DNA from: an uncultured Bacilli bacterium
Lineage (GTDB): Bacteria > Bacillota_I > Bacilli_A > RF39 > UBA660
Direction of reading: 5' to 3'
DNA length: 46,080 nt
Assembly: GCA_910587745.1 (NCBI GenBank)
Contig: CAJUNE010000007.1
Location: forward strand, 1 to 46,080
Shown here: piece after piece, positions 16,947 to 24,915 of the stretch
How the letters are laid out: each line of letters begins with the position of its first letter
Position numbering within the stretch: position 1 is the first letter of the stretch
Program-made: the position numbers and the translations under genes
The notes under the pieces: generated by a model
The model's database searches: none
What the model was told of the DNA's origin: nothing
The model's input: only the letters and a program-made list of their open reading frames with translations

Positions 16947-19124
16947 ATGAATAAATTACCTTTATTAGAGAATATCAATAAAAATATTTTAAATAAAATA
17001 GCAAAAAGTTATGGAGAGAAAAAAACTATTTATGAGCATACAAAAGAAGTGTTAGAAGTATATGATAATTTTTTTAAAGAATATCCAAATAGCTTTAATA
17101 AAGAAGAAAAGGAACTAATTTATTTAGCGTGCTTATATCATGATTTAGGAAAAGCTAATATATTATTTCAAAATAAAGTAGCCAATAATAAAAATGATGC
17201 AATAGACGAAAGTGAAATACATCATGGATTTTTAAGCCCACTATTCTTACCAGAAAAAGAAATTGAAAACAATTATAGTTTAGAGGTATTAAAAATATTA
17301 AGCACATCTATTTTCTATCATCATACAAGAGAATATACAAAAAAAGATATTGAATATGTTAATTATGCAAAAGAATATATTGGAAAACCGTTTTCTATCA
17401 CTAGCAGTTTCTTTCCAAGAGATGGTCTGTTATTAAAATATCCTGGTACTAATAAGTACATATCTGATAATATATATGGGTTATATTTTAAGATAAAGGG
17501 AATGCTTAATAAATTTGATTACACAGCTAGCAGTGGATATTTAATATCAGAATTAAAAAATAAAAATATTGAGATAACTAATAAAATAAAAAATAAATTT
17601 CAAGAAAGTAAACTAACAGATATGCAAAAATATGCTTTAAATAATAGCAATAAAAATCTTATTTTAATAGGAAGTACTGGTTCAGGAAAAACAGAAAGTT
17701 CTTTATTATGGTTAAATAAAGATAAAGGTTTTTATACCTTACCATTAAAAGTAGCTAGTAATGCCATATATAAAAGAATAAAAGAAAGTTATGCTAGTCC
17801 AGAAAAAGATTCTATAGCTCTACTTCATTCAGATTCATTTGAAGTATTAAAAGATAATGATATTAAGTATGAAGAGTACAAACAAATGAAATTATTGAAT
17901 TCTCCTTTAACTATATGTACTGTTGATCAAATATTTAAGTTTCCGTTTAAAGCTTTAGGTCAAGAAATATATGCTGCAACGCTTTCATATAGTAAAGTAA
18001 TAATTGACGAAATTCAAATGTATTCGCCCCTCATTTTAGCTTGCATATTAACAGGATTAAAGATTATTGTTAATAATGGAGGTAAGTTTTTAATAACAAC
18101 AGCTACTTTTCCAAAGTTTTTAGAAAACAAATTAGCAGAAGTAATTGGTGAAGAGAATTATGAAATAAAGTCGTTTATTAAAGAAGATGAAATTAAAAGA
18201 CATTGGATAAAAATAATAAATAATGATTTTGATTATGAAAAAATAGTTAGTAGTTCTAAGGATAAAAAAATATTGGTTATATGCAACATTGTTTCTAAAT
18301 CAGTTGAAGTTTATCGCAAATTAAAAGAATTAAAAGCAGAAAAAGTCCATTTATTACATGCAAGGTTTATAAAAAAAGATCGAGAAGAACTAGAAAAAAA
18401 CATTAAATCTTTTGCTGAATCAAACGAAGTAGGAATATGGATTACAACACAATTAGTAGAAGCAAGCTTAGATATTGATTTTGATGAATTACACACAGAG
18501 ATTGCTCCAGCTGATAGTTTAATTCAAAGATTTGGGAGATGTTATCGAAAAAGAGAATATAAAAAAGAAGAACCTAATATTTTTATATATCATAATAATT
18601 CTAAGAACTTCATTTACGATGAGAAATTATTAGAGTTAACGTTAGAAAAACTACAGAAATATGACAATAAATTACTAACAGAAATGGAAAAAATAAAATA
18701 TTTAAATAGTGTATATGACGAAGAAGTATTAAAAAAACGAACCGTAAAATATATTGAATTACTAGAAGAAAAACTTGCGAACTTTAAAGACATAATTCCT
18801 TTTTCTTATGATAATAAAGAAATTCAAGATTTATTTCGTGATATAAACACAATTAATGTAATACCAGACTCAATATATGCAGAAAATGAAGAAGAAATAA
18901 GTAATTTGATAGATAAAATAGTAGACAAAAAAATTAGTGCCAAAGATAGATATGAAGCGCGAAGAACACTATTGAAATTTACAGTTCCAGTATATAAAAT
19001 AAATGATAATGAAAATGAAATAAAAGCAAAAGGTGAAAAAATAGGTATCTTTAAAGTTCCAGGTAACTATTCTAAAGAAACAGGCTTTGAAAGGACAAAA
19101 GAAGATGAAGATCGATTTATATAA
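16947..19124 (+). CDS. cas3: Cas3 helicase-nuclease (HD fused to DExD/H helicase)
   Basis: 725 residues. The N-terminal HD nuclease has H31, H65-D66, H92-H93 and H125-H126. The helicase follows with Walker A GSTGSGKT (from residue 243), Walker B DEIQ (354-357, as in many I-B Cas3), motif III TTATFP and motif VI QRFGRCYR. It unwinds and degrades DNA bound by the Cascade complex. GAGGAA lies 6 bases before the ATG. It starts 129 bp after array 2, so it may be transcribed through the array or from its own promoter; a hairpin occurs in that gap. Overlaps cas4 by 20 bases. Confidence 0.95.
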   Translation: MNKLPLLENINKNILNKIAKSYGEKKTIYEHTKEVLEVYDNFFKEYPNSFNKEEKELIYLACLYHDLGKANILFQNKVANNKNDAIDESEIHHGFLSPLFLPEKEIENNYSLEVLKILSTSIFYHHTREYTKKDIEYVNYAKEYIGKPFSITSSFFPRDGLLLKYPGTNKYISDNIYGLYFKIKGMLNKFDYTASSGYLISELKNKNIEITNKIKNKFQESKLTDMQKYALNNSNKNLILIGSTGSGKTESSLLWLNKDKGFYTLPLKVASNAIYKRIKESYASPEKDSIALLHSDSFEVLKDNDIKYEEYKQMKLLNSPLTICTVDQIFKFPFKALGQEIYAATLSYSKVIIDEIQMYSPLILACILTGLKIIVNNGGKFLITTATFPKFLENKLAEVIGEENYEIKSFIKEDEIKRHWIKIINNDFDYEKIVSSSKDKKILVICNIVSKSVEVYRKLKELKAEKVHLLHARFIKKDREELEKNIKSFAESNEVGIWITTQLVEASLDIDFDELHTEIAPADSLIQRFGRCYRKREYKKEEPNIFIYHNNSKNFIYDEKLLELTLEKLQKYDNKLLTEMEKIKYLNSVYDEEVLKKRTVKYIELLEEKLANFKDIIPFSYDNKEIQDLFRDINTINVIPDSIYAENEEEISNLIDKIVDKKISAKDRYEARRTLLKFTVPVYKINDNENEIKAKGEKIGIFKVPGNYSKETGFERTKEDEDRFI

Positions 19125-19611
19125 TAAAAAAATTACTGGGCTAATGTTTGCATATAGTTTAATATGTGAAAAGAAATTATGGTATTATGCAAATGAAATA
19201 TCAATGGAAGATAATAATGAACAAGTAACAATTGGAAAATTAATTGATGAAGAATCATACAAAAGAGAACATAAACATATTCTAATAAATGACTGTGTTA
19301 ATATAGATTTTATGAAAAATGGAGTTATTTATGAGATAAAGAAAAGCAAAAAACTCACAGAAATGAGTAGATATCAAATAAAATTCTATTTATATCAATT
19401 ATATAAAAATGAAGTAAAAGATCCTATAGGTATATTAAAAGTACCAAAAGAAAAATATGAAGAGGAAGTATACTTAACAAAAGAAGATATTATGTTTATA
19501 GAAAAGAAATTATTAGATATAGAAAGAATAATAAGTAGCAAAAAAGCTCCCACTAATGAAAATAATAAAATATGTAACAAATGTGCTTATTATGAATTAT
19601 GTAAAATATGA
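19105..19611 (+). CDS. cas4: CRISPR adaptation exonuclease Cas4
   Basis: 168 residues. RecB-like nuclease: GKLIDEESY, NIDFMKNGVIYEIKKSKK (metal Asp and ExK) and the QIKFYLYQL helix. The iron-sulphur cluster cysteines are the N-terminal Cys of LICEKKLWYY and three in CNKCAYYELC at the C-terminus. Cas4 trims prespacers and fixes PAM choice with Cas1-Cas2. ATG 19105 has AAGGA 9 bases upstream. Stop and cas1 start overlap (ATGA). Confidence 0.93.
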   Translation: MKIDLYNKKITGLMFAYSLICEKKLWYYANEISMEDNNEQVTIGKLIDEESYKREHKHILINDCVNIDFMKNGVIYEIKKSKKLTEMSRYQIKFYLYQLYKNEVKDPIGILKVPKEKYEEEVYLTKEDIMFIEKKLLDIERIISSKKAPTNENNKICNKCAYYELCKI

Positions 19612-20603
19612 GCAAAGAGTCATACTATATTTTTAGTTCTGGTGAATTAAAAAGAAAAAATAATTCTATAACATTATATAAAGAAAATGTACTAAAAAAG
19701 GATATTCCAATTGAAAGAATAAAAGATATATATGTATTTTCGGAAGTTGTATACAATAGTAAATTATTTGAATTTTTAGGTTCTAATGGCATAAATGTCC
19801 ATATGTTTAATTATTATAACTATTATGTAGGTTCATTTTATCCTAAAGAAAATAAAATTTCAGGCAAATTATTAGTCGCTCAAGTAATACATTACATTGA
19901 TAAAGAAAAAAGGGTAAAAATAGCAAAAGAGTTTATTATCGCAGCAAGTTTTAATATTTTAAGAAATCTAAAATATTATCAAAATAGAGGAAAAGAGATA
20001 AATGTTTTTATAGATGAAATAGAAAAGCTACGCATTAAACTAAATGAATGTAAAACAATAGAAGAAATAATGGGAATAGAAGGAAATATTAGAAAAGTCT
20101 ATTATTCATCATGGAAAATAATAATAAATCAAGAAATAGATTTTGAAAAAAGAATTAAACGGCCACCAGACACAATGGTTAATGTTTTAATATCATTTTT
20201 AAATTCAGTGCTTTATACTAAAACATTAAGTATAATTTATCAAACTCAAATTAATCCTACTATTAGCTATTTACATGAACCTGGAACAAAAAGATTCTCT
20301 TTAACATTAGATATATGTGAAGTATTTAAACCCTTAATAGTAGATAGAACAATATTTTCCTTATTAAATAAAAATATAATAAATGAAAAAGATTTTGTTA
20401 AAGAAGATTATTATTTAAGAATAAAAGAAGAAGGAATGAAAAAAGTATTAAAAGAACTTGAAGAGACTTTAAAAAGAACAATAATGCATAAAAAAATAAA
20501 AAGAAATGTATCTTATGAGCACCTAATTAAGTTGGAAATATACAAGTTAATTAAACATTTAATGGAAGAACAAGAATATCAAGGTTTTAAAATATGGTGG
20601 TAG
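19608..20603 (+). CDS. cas1: CRISPR integrase Cas1
   Basis: 331 residues, type I-B length. The catalytic triad is E158 (GIEGN), H223 (YLHEPG) and E238 (DICEVFKP). N-terminal beta domain with typical IERIKDIYVFSEV. With Cas2 it inserts new spacers at the leader end. The near-identical leader-proximal repeats in all arrays are consistent with an active or recently active adaptation module. Four-base overlap with cas4, one base before cas2. Confidence 0.95.
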   Translation: MSKESYYIFSSGELKRKNNSITLYKENVLKKDIPIERIKDIYVFSEVVYNSKLFEFLGSNGINVHMFNYYNYYVGSFYPKENKISGKLLVAQVIHYIDKEKRVKIAKEFIIAASFNILRNLKYYQNRGKEINVFIDEIEKLRIKLNECKTIEEIMGIEGNIRKVYYSSWKIIINQEIDFEKRIKRPPDTMVNVLISFLNSVLYTKTLSIIYQTQINPTISYLHEPGTKRFSLTLDICEVFKPLIVDRTIFSLLNKNIINEKDFVKEDYYLRIKEEGMKKVLKELEETLKRTIMHKKIKRNVSYEHLIKLEIYKLIKHLMEEQEYQGFKIWW

Positions 20604-20604
20604 A

Positions 20605-20883
20605 ATGTATATAATATTAATGTATGATATCAAGCAAATAGATGACTATAATAAAGTGCAAAGAAAAGTATATCAAATATGTAAAAAATATTTATATCAT
20701 GTTCAAAACTCAGTATTTGAAGGAGAATTATCTGAAGCTCAGATAATCAAATTAAAAATAGAATTAAAACAATACTTAAGAAAAAAAGAAGATTCTTGTA
20801 TTATATTTGAGTCAAGAAACGAAAAGTGGTTAAAAAAAGAATTTATAACAGAAACTATTGATGAAGAAAGACAGTTTATTTAA
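20605..20883 (+). CDS. cas2: CRISPR adaptation protein Cas2
   Basis: 92 residues. The ferredoxin-like start YIILMYDIKQ and QNSVFEGELSEAQ are typical Cas2 motifs. Cas2 bridges two Cas1 dimers. It is the last cas gene; the leader inverted repeat of array 3 begins two bases after its stop. Confidence 0.94.
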   Translation: MYIILMYDIKQIDDYNKVQRKVYQICKKYLYHVQNSVFEGELSEAQIIKLKIELKQYLRKKEDSCIIFESRNEKWLKKEFITETIDEERQFI

Positions 20884-20884
20884 T

Positions 20885-21011
20885 CTGTCGACCTATAAAA
20901 ATGTAAAAAACACAGGAGTTCGACAGAAATATTATATAAAAAATAAAAGTAATTATGTAATACAACATAAAAAGTGTTATAATAAAATAGATTTTATAAG
21001 TAAAATCACCA
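20885..21011 (+). promoter_or_regulatory. Leader of CRISPR array 3
   Basis: CTGTCGACC (20885-20893) and TCGACAG (20920-20926) form the same inverted repeat as in the array 2 leader, with identical arm spacing and identical 127-bp distance to the first repeat. The repeat-proximal part, including TATAAT at 20978-20983 and the final AAAATCACCA, matches the leader end of array 1 instead. The TATAAT probably drives pre-crRNA transcription starting ~25 bases before repeat 1. Confidence 0.75.
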
Positions 21012-21899
21012 GTTTTAATCTTACTAAATTAGAATTTAAACCCAAATGTGGATGTTGGAAAAATAGATTACTCTAGGGTTTTAATCTTACTAAATTAGAA
21101 TTTAAACACCTTATGGATAACTAAAAATAAAGTTGGAACTATGTTTTAATCTTACTAAATTAGAATTTAAACATTTGCTTAAGTAATGATGTTTTAACTG
21201 ATAGATATGTTTTAATCTTACTAAATTAGAATTTAAACACATTCAAAATTAATGCTTTTGTTTTCATTTTAATAGTTTTAATCTTACTAAATTAGAATTT
21301 AAACTTCTATATAGTAATTTTTAGTTACTATTCGTTACAAGTTTTAATCTTACTAAATTAGAATTTAAACAGTGATAGAGCAGATTTCGTAGACCCTTGT
21401 TTATTTGTTTTAATCTTACTAAATTAGAATTTAAACGATGCTTACTACACCAAATATAAATATTAATTCTTTTGTTTTAATCTTACTAAATTAGAATTTA
21501 AACGCTAAAGGACGCCAATATAATGTTAATGATTTTGCTGGTTTTAATCTTACTAAATTAGAATTTAAACGCAGTAACTTCAGCTAGTAACATTTATTTC
21601 AACTCGTTTTAATCTTACTAAATTAGAATTTAAACTCGTTAAGCAATATTTTTTTTAGTTGGGATTTTAGGTTTTAATCTTACTAAATTAGAATTTAAAT
21701 AAACTAGAAAAGGTTAATAAAAGACAAGTAGGTAGAGTTTTAATCTTACTAAATTAGAATTTAAATACATTAACAACAATAGAGCCTGACTTCATATGAA
21801 AGGTTTTAATCTTACTAAATTAGAATTTAAATTATGGAGTTTGGAAGTTTCATCAAGTAAATACAATAGGTTTTAATCTTACTATACTAGAATTAAAAA
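21012..21899 (+). CRISPR. CRISPR array 3: 14 repeats, 13 spacers
   Basis: 30-bp repeats (starts GTTTTAATCTTAC, then TAAATTAGAATTTAAAC) with 35-37 bp spacers. Repeats 1-10 end in C, 11-13 end in T as in array 1, and the last (21870) is degraded and has the array-1 word ACTATA. Against the array 1 consensus the main repeat differs at only two positions (17 and 30). Orientation is + with the leader on the left. No spacer is shared with arrays 1 or 2 as far as I can see by eye. Confidence 0.97.
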
Positions 21900-22287
21900 T
21901 CACTACTTCCATTCTATTAACTATTGAGTTTTTAATTTTGTATTTACATTTTTTCTATTGAATTAGATATCTGAATAGGATTTAATATTTTGTTTGCTTT
22001 TAAATCCTTTTAAAGGTAAAATTATCTATGTTTTTCGTTAATTTTTGAAGTAATATAGGTAATAGTGCTACTTGATTTTCAATATTATTTGTGGTATCAT
22101 TATTTATAGATGAGTTGAGACCCTCAGGCAATTGGAGCCTGGTTGAAGTGGGCAACTCTTTTATTATGCCTTCATCTATATCATAAACAATATTATTCTT
22201 ATTTCCAATATTACTTTCTGGAGAGTCATTAATATCCTTATTTCTTTAATTATTTTTTAGCGGTAGGTAAATTAAAAGAACTGTTTT
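21900..22287. other. Gene-poor stretch after array 3
   Basis: No intact gene. It holds the start-less minus-strand frame and a cluster of inverted repeats at 22106-22179 (ATAGATGA/TCATCTAT enclosing GAGTTG/CAACTC and CAGGC/GCCTG). The rest is AT-rich and featureless to me. Confidence 0.4.
22000..22245 (-). pseudogene. Remnant open frame without start codon
   Basis: On the minus strand a frame stays open for ~81 codons to a TAA at 22000-22002 but contains no ATG. Its product would be rich in N, I, L and K (contains IDEGIIKELPTST, LQLPEGLNSS, QVALLPILLQKLTKN). It looks like the 3' part of a gene cut off by the IS3-type end at 22288. I do not recognise the family. The same stretch has strong palindromes (CAGGC/GCCTG, GAGTTG/CAACTC). 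Confidence 0.3.
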
Positions 22288-22395
22288 TGAAGTAGTCAAG
22301 AAAAAATAGACACTTTATAAAAAGAACGTTCTTTTAAAACCCTGATTCAATTTTATATTGAATTGGGGTTTTATATTTTAGTTCTTTGTTTTTTC
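22288..22395 (-). mobile_element. IS3-family insertion sequence remnant (right end and transposase C-terminus)
   Basis: Reading the minus strand, the end of an open frame (KELKYKTPIQYKIESGF) resembles the last residues of IS3-family OrfB transposases. It is followed by TAA, a hairpin, and a sequence running to ..TTTTTTCTTGACTACTTCA at 22288, which looks like an IS3-type terminal inverted repeat ending in CA. No other part of a transposase is recognisable, so most of the element has been deleted. Confidence 0.4.
22335..22374. terminator. Bidirectional terminator
   Basis: AAAACCC-TG-ATTCAAT (from 22336) pairs with ATTGAAT-T-GGGGTTTT, giving a 14-15 bp stem with A and T flanks. On the minus strand it follows the small open frames at 22378-22678. 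Confidence 0.65.
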
Positions 22396-22638
22396 CTGAT
22401 AATTCTGATGTATCCACTCCATTTGAGGCGTTACTTCTTCCCTTATTATCTCCTGTGCGTATTGTATCGCTTGATGGTCTGTTATTATGTCCGACCAATG
22501 ACGAATATATTCTATCATCATTTTGTAATGCTTTTTCTCCGTTAGGTAAGATACTATTGATATTGCTCCTCGTTTTGATATTTTGTTTACTTCCATCGTT
22601 TCTGATAATTCTTTCAGTAACTTCTGTGGTATTTTCAT
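22378..22638 (-). CDS. Small hypothetical protein (86 aa)
   Basis: Unrecognised. The product is helical and charged with a normal amino-acid mix (starts MKIPQKLLKELSETMEV; contains SIVSYLTEKKHYKMMIEYI). AAGGAG lies about 9 bases before ATG 22638. Upstream is a TTGATA-17-TATAAT promoter (22664-22692), although it would give a very short leader. A competing minus-strand frame (22334-22678, 114 codons, N/S/G-rich, no binding site) overlaps it and ends in the IS3-like tail, so this may be a chance frame in decayed DNA. Confidence 0.35.
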   Translation of the reverse strand: MKIPQKLLKELSETMEVNKISKRGAISIVSYLTEKKHYKMMIEYIRHWSDIITDHQAIQYAQEIIREEVTPQMEWIHQNYQEKTKN

Positions 22639-22819
22639 TAACATATTCTCCTTTAAGATTATTATAACTTGTATTCATGGAACTATCAATGTTACTTTAA
22701 TAAATTGAGTTTAACTTTAAATAAAAAATAAAAGCTTTAATAAAATATTCTAATATTGAATATATTTTCTTTTATTTAAGAGTAATTTATAATATAATAT
22801 AAATAGAAAAGGTGATATT

Positions 22820-24205
22820 ATGAAGCTTTATAATACAGAAACAAGAAAAATAGAAGAATTTATTCCTTGGCAAGAAAATAAAGTGGGCATGTATACATGT
22901 GGACCAACTGTATATAGTTATGCTCATATTGGTAATTTAAGAACTTATATAATGGAAGACATTTTGGAAAAAACTCTTAGGCTCTTAGGCTATGATGTAA
23001 AAAGAGTTATGAATATAACTGATGTAGGACATTTAAGTAGTGATGCTGATACTGGCGAAGATAAAATGGTTAAAAGTGCAAAAAAAGAGAATAAGTCAGT
23101 ATTAGATATAGCAAAGTTTTATACCGAAGAATTTTTTAAAGATACAGATAAATTAAATATTAAAAAGCCAGATATTGTAAGTCCTGCAACAGAGAATATT
23201 GAAGAATATATTAAAATAATTAGCAAATTATTAAATGATGGCTATGCCTATAGTGCAGGAGGTAACATTTATTTTGACACTTCTAAATTAGACAATTATT
23301 ATCGTTTAACTAATCATGTTGGTGAAGAATTAATATCAGGAGTTAGAGACACTGTTGAAGAAGACGAAAACAAAAAAAATAAAACAGACTTTGTTTTATG
23401 GTTTACCAAATCAAAATTTGAAGACCAAGAATTAAAATGGGAAAGTCCATTTGGCAAAGGCTATCCTGGATGGCATATTGAATGTACTGGGATATCGTTA
23501 AGAAATATAGGCGAATATTTAGATATCCATTGTGGAGGAGTAGATAATATATTCCCTCATCATACTAATGAAATAGCTCAAAGTGAAGCATTTATTGGCC
23601 ACAAGTGGTGTAAGTATTGGGTTCATGGAGAACACTTAAATGATAGTACTGGTAAAATGAGTAAATCCAAAGGTAAAGTTTTAACAGTAAGCACCTTAGA
23701 GGAAGAAGGATATAATCCCTTAAGTTATCGTTTTATGGTCTTACAAAGTCATTATCGAAAACAACTAGCATTTAGTTATGAAAATTTAAGTGGAGCCGAG
23801 AATGCTTATAAAAAATTAAAACGTCAAGTATTAAATTTAAAAGATAATGAAGAAATAAATAATGATATAAAAGAAGAGTATTTAAATAAATTTAAGGAAT
23901 GTTTAAGTGATGATTTAAATACCGCAAATTGCTTAACATTAATATATGAAGTGCTAAAAAGTGATACATCAGACACTACTAAAAAAGAGATAATAAGAGA
24001 ATTTGATAAAGTTTTATCATTAGATTTAACAAAAGAAGAAAAAACCACTATAGATGAAAATTATATTAAAGAAATGATTGCAAAGAGAAATGAAGCTAAA
24101 AAAAATAAAGATTTCACTCTAGCAGATGCTATTCGTAGCGATTTAGAAAAAGAAGGAATAATATTAAAAGACACCCGAGAAGGCACCGCTTATGAGGTAA
24201 AATAA
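22820..24205 (+). CDS. cysS: Cysteinyl-tRNA synthetase
   Basis: 461 residues, full length. MYTCGPTVYSYAHIGNLRTY carries the zinc-binding Cys and the HIGN signature; WHIECTG and HCGGVDNIFPHH supply the remaining zinc ligands; GKMSKSKGK is the KMSKS loop. Charges tRNA-Cys. GGTGAT precedes the ATG. I find no T-box leader upstream. Its stop overlaps the start of the next gene by one base (TAATG), so the two are cotranscribed. Confidence 0.97.
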   Translation: MKLYNTETRKIEEFIPWQENKVGMYTCGPTVYSYAHIGNLRTYIMEDILEKTLRLLGYDVKRVMNITDVGHLSSDADTGEDKMVKSAKKENKSVLDIAKFYTEEFFKDTDKLNIKKPDIVSPATENIEEYIKIISKLLNDGYAYSAGGNIYFDTSKLDNYYRLTNHVGEELISGVRDTVEEDENKKNKTDFVLWFTKSKFEDQELKWESPFGKGYPGWHIECTGISLRNIGEYLDIHCGGVDNIFPHHTNEIAQSEAFIGHKWCKYWVHGEHLNDSTGKMSKSKGKVLTVSTLEEEGYNPLSYRFMVLQSHYRKQLAFSYENLSGAENAYKKLKRQVLNLKDNEEINNDIKEEYLNKFKECLSDDLNTANCLTLIYEVLKSDTSDTTKKEIIREFDKVLSLDLTKEEKTTIDENYIKEMIAKRNEAKKNKDFTLADAIRSDLEKEGIILKDTREGTAYEVK

Positions 24206-24822
24206 TGGGATTATTTATTGAAATAGTATTTTTAATTATATTAGCCATAATTGTCTTAATAAATTTAGCTTTGTTAAAATTAAGAAAAGGCTTAAAAAAA
24301 ATAGAAAATGAATCTAAATTGTCAGGTATGGAAATAGCAAGAATTATATCAAGTAAATTTTGTGATAGTGAGCCTCACATAATAAAGAAAAAAGGGTTAT
24401 TTTTAGATCATTATAATAGTAATCGAAATGTCATAAAGTTATCGCCTGAAGTATTTGATGGCACAGATATGTATTCTAGCTTAGTAGCAATTAATGTAAC
24501 ATTAGAAATAAAAAACGAAAAAATATCTAGAGGAAACTATTTTGCGACATTTATAGTTTTAATCTCTTATGTTTTGATAATATTAGGAGCATTTTTAAAT
24601 AATTCTAATATTATTAACTTTGGATTAATTGTTTTCGTTCTAGCTTTTGTTTTAGTTTTTTGCATTAATACAACATACAATAAAAAAGATGAAATCTTTA
24701 AAATGCTAAAAAAAGAAAAAGTACTAAAACCTTTTGATGAAGAAATAGAAGAAAATTTAATTTTAACATCTTTAATAGTAATTGCTAGACTACCATATGG
24801 TTTTATAAATTACTTTAGATAA
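24205..24822 (+). CDS. YugP-like (zinc metallopeptidase family) membrane protein without the zinc site
   Basis: 205 residues. An N-terminal membrane segment (3-24) is followed by SGMEIARIISSKF, GLFLDHYN (64-71) and IKLSPEVF (77-84), which match the conserved blocks of the YugP/PF04298 neutral zinc metallopeptidases, in the right order. Where the family has AAHEVGHA, this protein reads SSLVAINVTLEIKNEK (91-106): both zinc histidines and the catalytic Glu are missing. Two membrane helices (about 113-128 and 137-155) follow. I infer a protease-dead relative, perhaps scaffolding or regulatory. Coupled to cysS; terminator follows. Confidence 0.6.
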   Translation: MGLFIEIVFLIILAIIVLINLALLKLRKGLKKIENESKLSGMEIARIISSKFCDSEPHIIKKKGLFLDHYNSNRNVIKLSPEVFDGTDMYSSLVAINVTLEIKNEKISRGNYFATFIVLISYVLIILGAFLNNSNIINFGLIVFVLAFVLVFCINTTYNKKDEIFKMLKKEKVLKPFDEEIEENLILTSLIVIARLPYGFINYFR

Positions 24823-24848
24823 GTATAGTTAAAGGACTATACTTTTTA
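24821..24848 (+). terminator. Terminator of the cysS operon
   Basis: AAGTATAGT (24821-24829) pairs with ACTATACTT (24836-24844), followed by a T run, overlapping the stop codon of the upstream gene. Confidence 0.85.
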
Positions 24849-24915
24849 AATGTAAAAAAAGCTTTATATTATCGCTAAATATTGGTATAATTACAAATAT
24901 AAGGTGGTTATGTTT

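Noticed and set aside
17998..18020. DEIQ instead of DExH in Cas3 as a sign of inactivation
   Set aside because: DEIQ occurs widely in type I-B Cas3 proteins; the other helicase and HD motifs are intact.
20858..21076. A 72-codon + strand frame across the leader of array 3
   Set aside because: It overlaps the end of cas2 and runs through leader, repeat and spacer; no ribosome binding site or family resemblance.
22106..22179. Nested palindromes considered as a riboswitch or structured RNA (T-box for cysS, SAM, ZTP)
   Set aside because: No T-box AGGGTGG/ACCGCG or other riboswitch core is present, an opposite-strand terminator separates it from cysS, and the region also reads as decayed coding sequence.
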